Below are positions 1 to 12,700 of a DNA stretch of 64,000 nt, piece by piece. The position numbers were made by a program, and so were the translations under genes. The stretch's first letter is position 1. Every line of letters begins with the position of its first letter. The notes below the pieces were generated by a model. That model did not search any database. It was not told the origin of the DNA and saw only the letters and a list, made by a program, of their open reading frames with translations. This stretch comes from Dicaeum eximium (Eukaryota > Chordata > Aves > Passeriformes > Dicaeidae), in contig VWZP01009169.1 of the NCBI GenBank assembly GCA_013396995.1, positions 527,697 through 591,696 of the forward strand. Reading direction: 5' to 3'.

Positions 1-3000
1 ACTCAAAAAATAAGAGTTTAGATCAAATATTTAACCTTTAGCATACTTAGGCTCTTCATCCTTTCTTGAGCATTCCACGATGCTATGAGGGGGGAAGAGC
101 TAATTGAGAAATGGCAAAAGTATTTCACTGATGCAATGGCTTAGATATTTAGCAAACTATGTTGCAACCATTTGTTGCCAAGAAGTGTTCAATGTAATTT
201 TTCACGTGGTGTGTCATCTGATAGCATTAAAGTTCCTTCCTTTCCCCATTCCCTGTAGATGTCTGCCAGAGAACCCCAGAGTACCAGTATTTGCTCCTTA
301 GCCACGGGACAAACAACAAACCAAACCAAACCACAACCAACCAAGCCCATATATATTGGTTTTCCCAGAACTACTTTCTCTTTGTAGTATTGCAGCTTCT
401 GAATTCCAGGCTATTACTTCATCCACAAAGATAACATTGATCTTATGCTCTGTCCTTTTTTCCCATAAACATACAGGGCAGTAGTAGTGAAACACATTTA
501 AACCATTCTCAATGGCACACTGATGCCAATTTTTTTTTTTTACTACACTTTCCTGCCTCTGAAATAATGTCACCACATTCTGGAAAGCATCATCAAGTAT
601 TTGCTTAAATTTCTTAAAAACTTGCCTATTTCCAAATTACTAATGTTGCTGTCATAGGCAAAACACTCACCACTGGGAAACTGGGAATCAGGAGGTCCCA
701 GTGGTGTGGCTTTACATTCACCAGATGCAAAAGATCCAACACTTCAGCAAGAGTTAAACTGGATGACTAAAAGGAAATAAGTACATTACAGTATTTTTTA
801 TTTCCAAAGTAAGGAACATAATTTTGGGCATTAGGATAAAAGACAATGCACCAATGAGCGGAAAGACTATGTTTGCTGTTTCTTACAATGTAAAAATATT
901 CTTTTTAAATATGAAAGAAATTTTAAAAAAACACTGTGGATGCAAACTACAGGACAACAGAGAACATCTGCTTAAAGATAACACGATTAATTTCTGAATT
1001 AATTCAGAAGCAATTAATTTTTAAGTGCTGTCCCATTCCATCTTTTTCAGTTAAGCTACCCCTGTAATAGTACATTTTATAGAAATATGGCCTCAGTGAA
1101 AATATACTGCAAAAACTGCTCACATGCAGCACTATGATTTGCATATCAAAATCAATCAGCATCTTTCTTTTCAATGTCTTAACAAGACTCTACAAATAAA
1201 ATCCAAACGTATTCCTGTTCTATGCTAAAACATCATTGAAGTGCTATTTCCTATCAGAACAGCTAAGTATGTAATTGAAATGGGACTCATGTGGATTGAA
1301 ACCTCAAAAAATAAAACTTACTATTAAGCTTTTTGGTTTTCAGTGTTTAAAGGATCTGAGATGATTATGAAAAATGACAAGCTAGCAGCCAAATCTGATG
1401 GATCAAACTCAATACATTAAAAAAAAAATCAGTGTAAGAATAATTTGCCATTGAAGTCAAAACAGGAAAAAAAACCCCAGAAGGCATTGAACCAAGTTAC
1501 CATTGCCTAAACAATAAATGTTTTTTCAGGCACTGCACAGTACTCTTTGAAAAGAGTACTCCTTTAAATGAAAGCACCAAAGCTACCTCATTCATGGAAT
1601 CGGAAATGCCATAGAAAATACTCTGGGAGCAAAAGAATCAACCATCCAAAACAACAGAATTGCCTGAAAGATATGGAAAATAAGTCCAGCTGGTAGAATG
1701 ATTAAGCAGCATAAATTGAAGAAAACAAATGGCAACTATGAAAAAGTTGTCATAAGTCTGTCACCCAAACCTAACAGTCCAGTTCTAATAATGTCTACAA
1801 GAACATGAAGTTACTGGCTATAAATTCAACAAACAGCATCACTTTCTGATATCTCATGGTTCCCAATCAGCAAACAGCCTTAGAAAATTAGAGAAGGAAT
1901 TAGACTGATTCTTTAGGTCTTCAAAAAACCCAGAGCAAACCACTGTAGAATTTTTGTGAAACAGTAACTGACAAAACAGACAATTAGACACACTAGTGAA
2001 GCAGAAAGATTATGGCCATTTAAAGAAAACTTTCCTGTCCAAAATTAGATCAACATTTGCCTCTATTGACAGCTAAAAACCTAAAATATTATACCAGATA
2101 CCTTTTCAGTCAAGTAACTGCTGAAAAATACTGAAACTGAGAATTTGGTTATAGGGTTTTTGTGTATAGCACATCTTGGAACTTACTTTACATTCTGACA
2201 TCCAGCTATTCTTGGCTGCCAAACACAGATATGCTATTGAAGAAGTAACACACTATATGGCAGTTTTGAGACTAAGAGTATCCTATCTATCCCTACCTGT
2301 GCTGCTAGGATTTTACTTGCAGCAGTGAGCAGTACCAGGCTGTTCATTAGTCAGGCCTCAAAAGATCCCAAGATGTGTGAAATGCTCAGCTGTTCCAAAA
2401 TCATGAATCCTTCTGATTTGGTTTCTTGGTCCCTTTTTATATGAGAAATAGGTAGTTTTCAGCGTAACTTTCACCAAGCTATCATCTTTAAAAGCACAGC
2501 TGCAGCAGTCATTGTCACAAGTTCCTAAACCAGCCCTTTCTGCAGAACATAAAGCATTTGCTTAAGTTCTAGAAACCCTCACATGCGAAAACCTCATTGC
2601 CAAGTTCCTTTTGACAGATTCTCCACCCTTAAAAGAACATTTTATTTTCAGAAGAATACCTAGAAACACTGCCAAATAAAAATAAAAAGCCTAAGCAAAA
2701 AAACCATTTTGAATGTAATTCTAAGCTGCTTCAGTGTCACAGCTAACTTGTAGTGATGGAAACTGGGCCACATACTAATTTTTCCTAAGAAGGCTTTGAC
2801 TTCTCATCTCTCCATTTTATTTCTGAAACCATCACATAAAACAGCCACAAAAGGAAACTTTATTTGTAGAAGTCTTATATTGTCATCTGTTTCTCTTAGG
2901 GTTTGCATCTCCATTCTCTGAAATTATGTAGGACACTGCACTCAGCAATGCAGGGGAATACAGAATGTAATTTCCACAATATCCTAAGACAGACTTGAGG

Positions 3001-5332
3001 TAGACCAGTGTATCAGGCTCAGTACCTACGAAGGATGGTTTGTCCCTCCTTTGCTCCTGCTCTTACACTGTCTCAGGTCCAACAGTGAGCCAGTGCTCTT
3101 TACTCAAGAGGCAGAAAACTCAACATAAAAAATAAGGTAATAGTTCCCTGTTCAATAAACTAGAAATATGCTAGGAACAAATAACTGGACTCAAAAAAAA
3201 TCTCAATTTACTGCTAATAGGAGAAAAAGGGAAAGTCACAGGAAAGCATTATGCTCTGCTCTTGGCAGTGGTGTAGTGGAAGAGTGATTGGACATTCACA
3301 TTTTGCCTGTCAATTTTCAGTTATTAACATGAATACAGCAGCACATCACTTATTCTCCTTTACAAAATACCTCTACTCCCTCAAGAAGAACTTTTTATTA
3401 GAAATATTATCTCCTAAACTTTTTAAGGTTCATTTGAAATGGTCTCAATTATATGAAAGTTTAGGCAGCAACCTAATAACTCCAACTGTACAAATACCAC
3501 CCTCTTAACTTAGTACTACACAGCATTAAAGGATTTCATGCTACAAGGTCAGGAAAAGCTACATTATAGAACCTTTGTTATTTTATCAAAGCCTCTCTGT
3601 TGGGCTCTTATGTCTTAATCAGGTTTCCACTTAGGTCTTAATCAGGTTTTTTTAGTCCAGCTTTCTGCCCCCTGGCCACCAGACTCAGTTTGCTGAACAC
3701 TCAGGCTCCCTGTCTTCTGAGGGATTTCCCTTTGCAACAAAGGACACTGCACTGAAATAATCAGTTACTCTTTGAGAACTTATCCACCCTTCCATCAAAC
3801 TGACTAAGGCTGTAAAGTGATTCTTCTGGTGTCCAACGTGGGTGGTGAAAACCTGTTGCCATGAGCTTAGTCTGCATCCAGATAATGTCAAGCATTACAG
3901 GCAGGTTAAGAATGCTTTCTTTCAAAACCATCAAATAATGCCCAAAATGTGCCACCTAAAATTGCAGAGCCCAGATGACAGGGTCATCCAAATGGGGAGA
4001 AAAATCTTAAGCTGTATAACTATATAAGAGAAATAGATAAAGCCTTAGATTTGACAACTTTGAGAGTAATGATTACCTGTTTGTCCTACAGTGAATTCCT
4101 AACACCGGTAGTAATGATGTAGAAAATGCTGTACAACTCAAAGGAGTTAAAAATTGTACATCACTGAGAAATGAAGAGGCTCTTTGAGAAATACAATGTA
4201 GCTTAGGTTATATTGCCCTGTATTGGGGCTGTTCTTGCATCACCATATTGATTTCTAGTGAGACCCACCCTCAGATGTATGAAAATCAAAACTACCTTGG
4301 CATTGTATGAAAATAAAATCCTTGTTTCCAAGAATGTAAAGGGGAAAGGCTCACCAAAAATTCAGGTTATGAAATTATTTAACAAATATAACAGATCCAG
4401 TGTAAGGGGATTCAGTCAGAAAATGACAAAATGAAAATAAGTTGTATGAAGAGAATATATGCATCCAATGTATCCATTAGATATGGTCACCTCTAACAGC
4501 CTTATACACAGTTAAACAGCCCTGATATTTGTGATCCCAACTGTTCTGTAGGAATTATTCACTGCAAGTGTCAAGTAGCATTACCGTGCCCATTTCATCC
4601 ACAGGAAAAGTAAATAGAAATTATTCCTCAAAGTTCTATCTTCTGGAACAAGAGAACTCCATGGGTATTGTAAAGAACTGATGCTCCTTTGAGAAGGAAG
4701 TAAAATAATATTTGCTGAAAATCAAGTAGCTATTATAAAACGTTTCCATTGTTTTATCCTTGTTTCTTTCTTCTTTTTGGCAATGTTGTTTCCTGTGGCA
4801 CAGGAAACATCTCAACAGGCCATGTGGGGGTGCTGTGCCCAGAACACAACTTTTCGCACCGACAGGTCCGCATACCCACCGACTGTCCCCTGGCTTTCTC
4901 CAGAGCTGGGACATTCACTTTGCCCAGCCAGTGACAGTGTGAGGCTGGCTCGCCCAGGTGTCCCGGCTGACACATTCAGCTGCTCTCTGTCAGGCTACAT
5001 ACCACGCTTCCCGGACAAAGTGGCCCGTATGAAAACACTCGCTTCACGGGAAACAACCACTCTCATTAGTATCCATTTGTACCCTCATCTTTACCACGAC
5101 CACAGTCCGATGCTTAAAGGATGGCCAAAACCCTCACACGAACCAAGACCGCCCCCGAAGCAGCAGCGGTGCTGCCCGAGCCGAGTCACGGTGAGACGAG
5201 CGTGTGGCACAGCAAGCACGGCGCCGGCGACCGGCTGTGGGGAGAACCAGCCGCAGCTTCCCCGCGGCGCGCCCGTCCCAGCCCGGCCGCGGCAGGGCCG
5301 GCCCGCCCTCAGCCCGCGCCCCTGCCGCTCAC
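1..5332 (-). other. SDCCAG8: SDCCAG8 intron 1 (5' part)
   Basis: This stretch lies downstream, on the minus strand, of the SDCCAG8 exon 1 splice donor, so it should be intron 1 running off the left edge. It is AT-rich without long frames. I looked on the minus strand for the next SDCCAG8 exon and found no match in any frame. The only local structure I noted is a 23-bp-period duplication near 3607-3649. GC content rises from about 4770 towards the promoter island. The assignment is inferred from the neighbouring exon, not from content. Confidence 0.7.
3607..3649. repeat. Short tandem duplication, 23-bp period
   Basis: The 20-base block at 3607-3626 recurs at 3630-3649 with one substitution; both copies contain GTCTTAATCAGGTTT. 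There are only two copies, so this is a local duplication rather than a microsatellite array. Confidence 0.8.
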
Positions 5333-5399
5333 CTCGGAGGCGCCTCTGGTACCGCTCCAGGGACTCCTCCAGGGCGCGCTCCCCGCGGGGCTCCCGCAT
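5333..5399 (-). CDS. SDCCAG8: SDCCAG8 first coding exon (partial gene)
   Basis: SDCCAG8 (also CCCAP/NPHP10) is a coiled-coil centriolar protein needed for cilia; human mutations cause a nephronophthisis-type ciliopathy. Read on the minus strand from the ATG at 5399-5397, the exon encodes 22 residues, MREPRGERALEESLERYQRR then LR, plus one base of the next codon. It ends at a good donor, CCTCCGAG|GTGAGC. The vertebrate protein starts with M, seven variable residues, then a LEE-L-QYQR-SLR-E pattern. Here the spacing is identical and the split codon starts with G, consistent with the Glu that follows in human. The frame is open further upstream to another Met, but the length match favours this start. 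The start context is weak (C at -3 and at +4). The remaining exons are off the left edge. Position opposite CEP170 independently supports the call. Confidence 0.85.
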
Positions 5400-5620
5400 C
5401 GGGACGCCGCTGGCTGCCGAGGAGCAGCCGCCGCTGTCCCACGACACCGGGGGCTCCCCGCGTTTCACCCGTTCTGCCTTCCCGCGCTGGGCTCTCGGAG
5501 GAGCCACCGGCGGGGATCCCTCCGGCTCCTGGTGCCCGGCCGTGGCCGTCGGGCGCCGCAGCTAACCCTAACAACGCCAGGAGTCCGTCGCGCTTCCCGA
5601 TGGCGGGAATGCCGCCGCCA

Positions 5621-5641
5621 GGACTACAAGTCCCGGCATGC
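5621..5641 (+). promoter_or_regulatory. ZNF143/THAP11-type (SBS) promoter element
   Basis: The bases GGACTACAAGTCCCGGCATG followed by C match the known composite ACTACAANTCCCRGCATGC element bound by ZNF143 and THAP11 (Ronin). This element is typical of CpG-island and bidirectional promoters. It lies about 220 bp upstream of the SDCCAG8 start codon on the minus strand, close to where a start site would be expected. The match is essentially full length; occupancy is inference. Confidence 0.75.
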
Positions 5642-5785
5642 ACGGCGCCGCCGGAGACAGAGCACCCGCCCACCGCCCACTCCGGGCAACCGGGGAAGGG
5701 TGGTCGCCGCAAGCCGTCTCCCCTTTGTTGTGGATCGCGGCCGCAGCCGCGCCTGCGCGCAGCACAGCCCGTCCGCCTACGCCCT

Positions 5786-6416
5786 NNNNNNNNNNNNNNN
5801 NNNNNNNNNNNNNNNNNNNNNNNNNNNNNNNNNNNNNNNNNNNNNNNNNNNNNNNNNNNNNNNNNNNNNNNNNNNNNNNNNNNNNNNNNNNNNNNNNNNN
5901 NNNNNNNNNNNNNNNNNNNNNNNNNNNNNNNNNNNNNNNNNNNNNNNNNNNNNNNNNNNNNNNNNNNNNNNNNNNNNNNNNNNNNNNNNNNNNNNNNNNN
6001 NNNNNNNNNNNNNNNNNNNNNNNNNNNNNNNNNNNNNNNNNNNNNNNNNNNNNNNNNNNNNNNNNNNNNNNNNNNNNNNNNNNNNNNNNNNNNNNNNNNN
6101 NNNNNNNNNNNNNNNNNNNNNNNNNNNNNNNNNNNNNNNNNNNNNNNNNNNNNNNNNNNNNNNNNNNNNNNNNNNNNNNNNNNNNNNNNNNNNNNNNNNN
6201 NNNNNNNNNNNNNNNNNNNNNNNNNNNNNNNNNNNNNNNNNNNNNNNNNNNNNNNNNNNNNNNNNNNNNNNNNNNNNNNNNNNNNNNNNNNNNNNNNNNN
6301 NNNNNNNNNNNNNNNNNNNNNNNNNNNNNNNNNNNNNNNNNNNNNNNNNNNNNNNNNNNNNNNNNNNNNNNNNNNNNNNNNNNNNNNNNNNNNNNNNNNN
6401 NNNNNNNNNNNNNNNN
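5786..6416. other. Assembly gap (631 N) inside the promoter island
   Basis: Unbroken run of N between GC-rich flanks. The true length is unknown. It interrupts the shared promoter and probably hides the CEP170 start site and perhaps its noncoding first exon. Long open frames that appear to cross it are artefacts of the N run. Confidence 0.99.
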
Positions 6417-6680
6417 CGCGTTTCGCCTTTTCTCATATTGCGTATTTCCACCCGACGAGTCAGGTCCCCTGCTTCCGAAAATATCCTCCCGAAGGCGTGA
6501 GCTTTTCCTCTTTTCGAGGCGCTTCCCGGGAAAAAAACATGAAATCGCGGTTTTTGTCCCCGGTGGCGAGGAGCAGCCCGGGCCCACTTTGTGCGCCCGC
6601 CGTGGGGACGAACGGGTTACCGCGCTAACAAAAACCCGATGGCGATTTTGGAGCAGCGAGCGGCGGCGCGGCGGAGGAAG

Positions 6681-6706
6681 CGGGCGGGAGGGGCGGGGCG
6701 GGGGCG
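6681..6706. promoter_or_regulatory. GC-box cluster (Sp/KLF-type)
   Basis: Consecutive GGGCGG and GGGGCGGGG words lie in the right-hand part of the island, as in many TATA-less promoters. They sit on the CEP170 side of the gap and could serve CEP170 initiation or lie in its 5' leader. Confidence 0.55.
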
Positions 6707-9700
6707 CTCCCCGGGCCCCCTGAGCCCCGCCGGGCAGCGAGCGGGGCCGGGCGAGCCGGGAGCCGGGCTCGGAGCGCTTTTCTAACACAAGCCGACAATT
6801 AGCCCATCAGCGCTCCCGGCTTGATGGAAAAAAAAAAAAAATAGATGTAGATGGTATGCTGATGAGTTGCGGATACATAAGGATGGCGTTCTTGTGACAA
6901 GAGATTAGATAGCATCCACTGATCTGCGCTTCGAGGAAATTATTTCCTTCCCTGTGAAAGCAAAGGTACTCATAAAATATTTAAGCACTTTGAAAGAATA
7001 AAGCCTGTTCTAGCACTGCGATGATCATATTTTCCCCTTTGGAATGCCATTCAAGGCATTGTGACAGCGTTCTTGGCCCTGGGCTTGCGTCTGTAAAATG
7101 ATATATGGGATGGGACAGTTTTTGTAAACTGAATGGAGACATGATTACTTATGCTGTGATTTCCTATGATTAATTTCCTCTGGGAATTACTTTATGTCCA
7201 GATGCTGGGAAGCCTCTCTTGCTAAACTCTGCTGATATGGAAGCTCTTCAACTTTAAATTTTATTTGATGGGGTGAAAGTTAAACACTAAAGAATCTCCC
7301 TTCACTCTTTGATTATCACTTTTTAAAACACATTTTCACCTTCGTGTAAATGTTCTGTTCTTGTTGGCTTTTTTTTTTCCTTTGTCTGATGGAGGTTGGG
7401 AAGGCTGGCTGAATAGAGAGACTAGTGCAGCTGGGGATAGAAAGAATTTTGTCAAAATCTCAAGAATCTTGAAGTTATTTGTAATGGATCAGATTAAAAT
7501 GCTTTCTTTAATTCTTTTGAAGAGAAACCTTCTGACTTAAAAGTTGTTACCAAACTTTGGCATGACAGTGCATTGTTTGGGGAGTGGTTCTGACATACAT
7601 GACTACTTCCCATATCTAATCTGACTTTTGGAAAAAACAATAGGTTCTTTTTATATTGAGTTTCATCTGCCATGATGGACTTGACAGGCAAAATTTCTTA
7701 AAAATTCTGGTGATAACATGCAAGCCAGAAAAGATCCAGGCTATGAAAATGAACTGGAAAAGTCTATGTTCAGTCGTAGGTGAGAGCTTGGAATGAAATC
7801 CAAAGCATGGGTAGTTGTGGAACTGGATTTTGCAGTACCATTTCCAGTTCTTGGCATTGCAGGGAGAAGCTATTTAACGTGTATTGATACCATAGTATCT
7901 TCTTGATTCTCCTAACAGGACAGTTTCCATGTTAGCACTCCTTTTCTTAGCTTTGCAGGGAGAATGGAACTGAGATAAAACAGATTGTTTTTCCTTTAGC
8001 TAGAAAGCAAAGAAAAGCTGTGAAATTCTGGTTTTCCTTTAGAAAATTCTGAGCTAGGGCAACAGATATGGAATACATGCAGATAGGAGCATGCGCTCTC
8101 TGCTTCTAGCACTTGTGAGATTGTAAAAGGACTCAAGGGCACTTCCCCCTCTTTGAAGAACGCATAATGTAGTAAAAATTGATTCTATTGTGACCAAGAG
8201 ACTGCAATTTGAGAAAAGGAAGTGGTTTGTGACTGAGGGATGGAGCTTCAAGTCTGCTAGCTGGGAGCTGGGCTGTGATGTGTGTATCTCCCCTAAGGTG
8301 CACATCTTCACTGCAGTAACTGAGCCCGTGGGGCCTTCCATTGTCTGTTAGGTTTGTAGTGCTCTCACCAAATGCCTGCATCCCTTCCATTCAGGTATTG
8401 ATCCTTGCTTGTATCCATGCATTTTCGAGGGGCTGCACTACTGAGAGCATCTTCCTTCAGTGCTCAGTGCTAATGCCTCCCTGGATCACAGTCCAGCTAG
8501 GGCGTTGGATGGGGCAGCTGTAGGGAAAAGTAGGATGTGATGGGGTGTGAAACTGTAACAGAATGCATGCACATAAGGGTGGGAAGAGAGCTGTTTAAAC
8601 GACTTCATGTATGTCTGTTGTACAGTTATGCATTCATAAAAATACTAAAAAATACAAAAATAAATTGCAAATGCCTAGTTCTGTCTTGTAGTTTAGTTTC
8701 TCTGATTCTACCACCAAAAAGCTGGGAGGCTGTGGGTTTTTTTTCTACAGGTGCATTTGTGGATAGAGTGATCTTTTTAGTTAAAATTGTGTTTGACCTT
8801 CAAAATACCCTTATGTTTTAAATTAGTATATATCATTTCTTATCATATGTCAAAACCAGCTTGTCCTAGACGTTTCAAATAAAAGCCACAATTATACTTT
8901 AGTAGATTGTTGATGTAATTAGATTTCAGGTGGGAAGACCTGTGTTTGGAAATATACTCAGTGCTGCATCACTGAAATGGAAGTGTGTCCTGCCAGCTCT
9001 TAGACTGTGGGGGAGAAATAAGGGAGTGGGGTGGATATTAAAGAGGCTGACTAGTTATTCTCCTATCCTAATGGCTCTGTGTGGAGTATTCCCAGTTACT
9101 CCCTTTTCTTTGGGTTTGGTACAGCATGGCTGCACGGCTTTGTTGCTGTGACTCTGGTAGTTTACAAAGTACATGAGAAGTTAATTCACTCCACTAACCC
9201 AGGAGAACACTATTTCTTTCTTTTTGTTTTGCTCTTTTTTTTCCCCCTTCCTCCCTTGGATTAGCGAATTGAATTATTTTATTGTGTGGCCAGATGAGTG
9301 CCAGAACAAGTACACAGAATGGGGATAGCAGTGTCAAGCCAGGAGGAGGGGAATACTCATTTTCCCAGTAGCAAAGATACATTTCATCTACTTTACTGTC
9401 CTATATGGCTGTCCCCTGCACCACTGCAGGCTACTGCTGTCAGACAGGATTATGTATTAATCTGAGAAAACAAAAAATTAAGATACTGGTTTGTTCTGTT
9501 AGTCTTTATTTGAGGTCCTTGATATGTAAAATGTCCATGGCCACAGACTAAACATTCAGAACCTATCACTGGAAGAAAAATTTTCTCTGGAAAGTAAATG
9601 TGAAATGAGGGAGGATGAGTAGTTCTGTTAAGCACTGTGGCCTTTGTACTAGGATAAGCAGGATTTTTGTTCTAGGCTAGTGTTGGTATCTTGGCCTTTA

Positions 9701-12700
9701 TGGCATTTAGGGATGTAAATTTTCAAGTATTTTCATAGTTTTGTCTTTCCTATTTACTAGTTTTGGTGTGTGTGGGTTTTGTGAATTGCAGGAAGGTGCT
9801 AGTGGGTAGGGGTTTAAGGAAAGGGTGGGTATTAAAATTCAAAACAGAGATTAAAACATAGTTTTTCTTTTTATTCCTTGAATAGAATGTGATACATTTT
9901 TCACGTTAGCCTAGCAAATCTGTCAGCTTTGTTTCTCCTTCTCTTTTTCTCCTCTGAGAAACTGTTACTGAAAAAATAGACTTTTCCTTAGCTAGGTGCT
10001 TTTCAGAGCTTTGGCATCATCCACTGGTGGGTCTAGTGGGCTGATTCAGATCCAACAGCTGCAGCTCTCTTACTGTCTCGCTCCTTTGGTTGGTTCTACT
10101 GCTTTTATTGTAAGGTTTGGTGTTCTTATAATAGGGTCCTCTGTTTACTTTTTCCATTCTTTTGAACTGAAATGTTTTATATTCTGATCTAGTCAGTGAA
10201 ACTTAGGATGGTATTGTCCCTGACAAATAGCTGAGTCTTCTGAAGTCTGTGTGGTGCATTTTCCAGATCTCATTTTGTACTTGATTCCAAATAAAATTCT
10301 GATTCTGCTCATTTTGTTTCTTTCCAGGAAGAACTACAATTATTGAGCTTTTCAGAGACATAATAACAGAAGTGGTGCCACTCCCTGGCATTTCCAAGAT
10401 GTTTCTTTGTGCCTGGGGTATTTAGTTAGTCTTCAGCTGTGGTATATAAAAAACTTGTAATCAATCCATTAGCAAGTCATTATGGTCTGAAAGTAGTAAT
10501 ACACTCAGTGCATTAAAGCAGATGTACTTGCAACTTTTCCCTCAAAATTACATGCCCAAATAATTTTGTTGATGATCTTTCTATTCATTTGCAAATATTT
10601 GCCCATCTAAATATGCATTCTATTCTGTGTTCAAAACCAAAGCCTTTCCAGTTTTGTCTTATATGTCTTCTCAAATTGGATTGCACTTCAGAATTGGGAA
10701 GAAAAATGCAGGAAGTTAGAGTGTCATGATACCTTTTCAGTTTTCTCATGAACATACTTATTTCCTCCTTACATTAATCCTACCTTCTCTCCTCTCTACC
10801 CAGTGACCTAGCTGATTATTTAGTCCTGTGGAACTGTATCATCACAGGAATCTTGATGTCAGGAATTATTCTACTTAACTTCATAATTTAATTTACTAAA
10901 CCGAAAACACTTTACTGGTAACATTGTAGTTTTACTTTTTTTTTTTTCCTTTGGAATTTTCATAAAAATGGCCACATAGATGGATTTTGTTCTGACTTAT
11001 ACTCTGTATATTTTCTCCAAGAACAAAGTATAACCTGCTGCCAAGGGAGAGTTGAAAAAGGTGCAAGCAATATTTCTTGCTTTCTGCTGAGGCATTGTTA
11101 GCCTCCCATCTATTTTCTGCTTCAACCTTTTGAGTCATGTGTAGTTTCTGTTAAGGATTGTTTCTTCCACTTGGTCTTCATCTCTTCAACTGAGTCTTGA
11201 AAAGCAATTCAGTAAAAATGACCTAATTTTTAATTCATATTCAGCAATATATCAGCTTAATTAAATAATTAAAGTCTTGGTTTTCTACAATTTTTTTTTA
11301 ATTGTAAAAAAGCTGTCCCAGTTTTGTGAGATTTGTGATGATTTCTCTTCTGGTCATTCATCTCCTCTTTCTTTAAGTGGTCATGTTTTCTTTTTATTGT
11401 ACTTGGTTTCAAGAGGGGATAGTCAGGTAAAATGAGGGTGAAACCCTTCTTGTAAGAATGACTTCTTGAGGTGATTCACTAGTCAAAAACACAGCTTGAA
11501 TTTTAGCTTTAAGTTGGCTGTGACACTGGATATTACAGATATTTTTTTAATTTTAAGCAGAAATTAGTCAGGAAGACTTTGAGGAGCCACTGAGAACCCA
11601 GAACTTGTTGTTTAGCTTTTGTGTTAGCAAAGAGTTTTGAAGAATGACAGCAACTGTTTGGCATAAGAATTATGGAACCTGGATTTTTTTTTTCATGTTA
11701 CTGATAATATTGCCCTTGGTGGTCATTTTGTGTGTGTTTTACTATTACAGTTCTTGTTGATAAACATAATAAAAGGTCTTTTTCAAAAACTCTTTTTCTT
11801 CTAAATGTTGCTCAGTTATCATGCTCTCACAGTCATTTAAACATCATGCTGATTATTTTATTGGGCCAGATTGGTGATCATTGGGTAGAGTCTTTATTTT
11901 GATGAAGTCATTGTAGACTTGAATCTTGAGCAGCATTAGTGAACTTAATTAGTTCTAAGTATGCCATGACTCCTGCCTGTTTGTTTAGTAAGTGTTTTTA
12001 GTTTCAACTCTTAGCATTTTGATCACAAATTCTGTAGTATTTTTAATTAATCAAATCTTAATTAATCAGCTTTTAAATTCACCTTGTGATCTCTTTTTAG
12101 ACAAGCTCCAGTGCTAACACATTACAAAGGATTCTATGCCTAACTATTTGTTGCTGAGTGCTCTTCTGAAAGCTGCAATTGCAATTGGATGCCCACTATC
12201 AGTGCTACAGATAGATGTTATGTAGCACATCAGAAGCAGCCATGAGCTCCTCAAGGTCTGAAGTGAAGATTGGAAGCATATGGATGTTTTTAATCTGAAA
12301 ACAAGATTCCTGATGGAGAGAATTGTCTCCATTTGTTTTATGGGGACCTGCAGCAAGGCTTCTGATGAACGTGCTCTTTTTTGTTTGTTTGTTTTTTCTT
12401 CTTCTGTAGATAGCGCTGTATGGCTTTGTTCTCTTCAGATTTTGTCCTAGTTGGAGAACAGTGAGAAAGATAATGTTGCTGGCACAGAATTATATTGTTT
12501 AGCTTACTGTAGGAAGTTTATTGCTTGTCATTAACCAGTGTTTTCTTTTTCTATTTTCCTGAAATAAATACTGCTTTCAGCAGTATTTGAAACTTCTAAA
12601 TGACATGTAATTGTCTTGCATACTGGGTGTGTAATTTTTCTACCATCCCTTAAACAAACACACCTTTCTTTTCTTCATTTTTGTGGCCTGATTGCATTTT

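Larger units (their letters stand above)
5150..6785. promoter_or_regulatory. CpG-island divergent promoter of SDCCAG8 and CEP170
   Basis: Base composition changes sharply from AT-rich flanks to very GC- and CpG-rich sequence between about 5150 and 6785, then returns to AT-rich. A minus-strand first coding exon (SDCCAG8) sits in its left part, and CEP170 begins to its right on the plus strand. This head-to-head arrangement matches the human locus. Visible elements are a ZNF143/THAP11-type site at 5621-5641, GATGGCGGGAA at 5599-5609 (YY1/E2F-like), GC boxes around 6681-6706 and no obvious TATA box. Part of the island is missing in a gap. Transcription start sites cannot be placed from sequence alone. 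The noncoding first exon of CEP170 is probably in or beside the gap but I could not define it. Confidence 0.85.

Noticed and set aside
2701..2765. Minus-strand segment vaguely similar to the next SDCCAG8 exon
   Set aside because: With the required splice phase it meets a stop within a few codons, and the similarity is no better than chance.
3685..3955. Two overlapping minus-strand frames of 64-68 codons inside SDCCAG8 intron 1
   Set aside because: Neither resembles SDCCAG8, and no matching splice sites bound them.
5091..5507. 138-codon minus-strand frame taken as a complete protein
   Set aside because: Only 5333-5399 is SDCCAG8 coding; the frame continues past a clear GTGAGC donor into intron, and its upstream Met is not the family start.
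6485..6505. GGC|GTGAGC as the donor of the CEP170 noncoding first exon
   Set aside because: Plausible in strength, but the exon start is in or near the gap and the base before GT is not G; there is no independent support.
5121..6628. Long open frames of 460-475 codons across the promoter, and long minus-strand frames over the same area
   Set aside because: They are long only because 631 N are read through. The real parts are low-complexity Pro/Arg/Ala frames typical of CpG islands.
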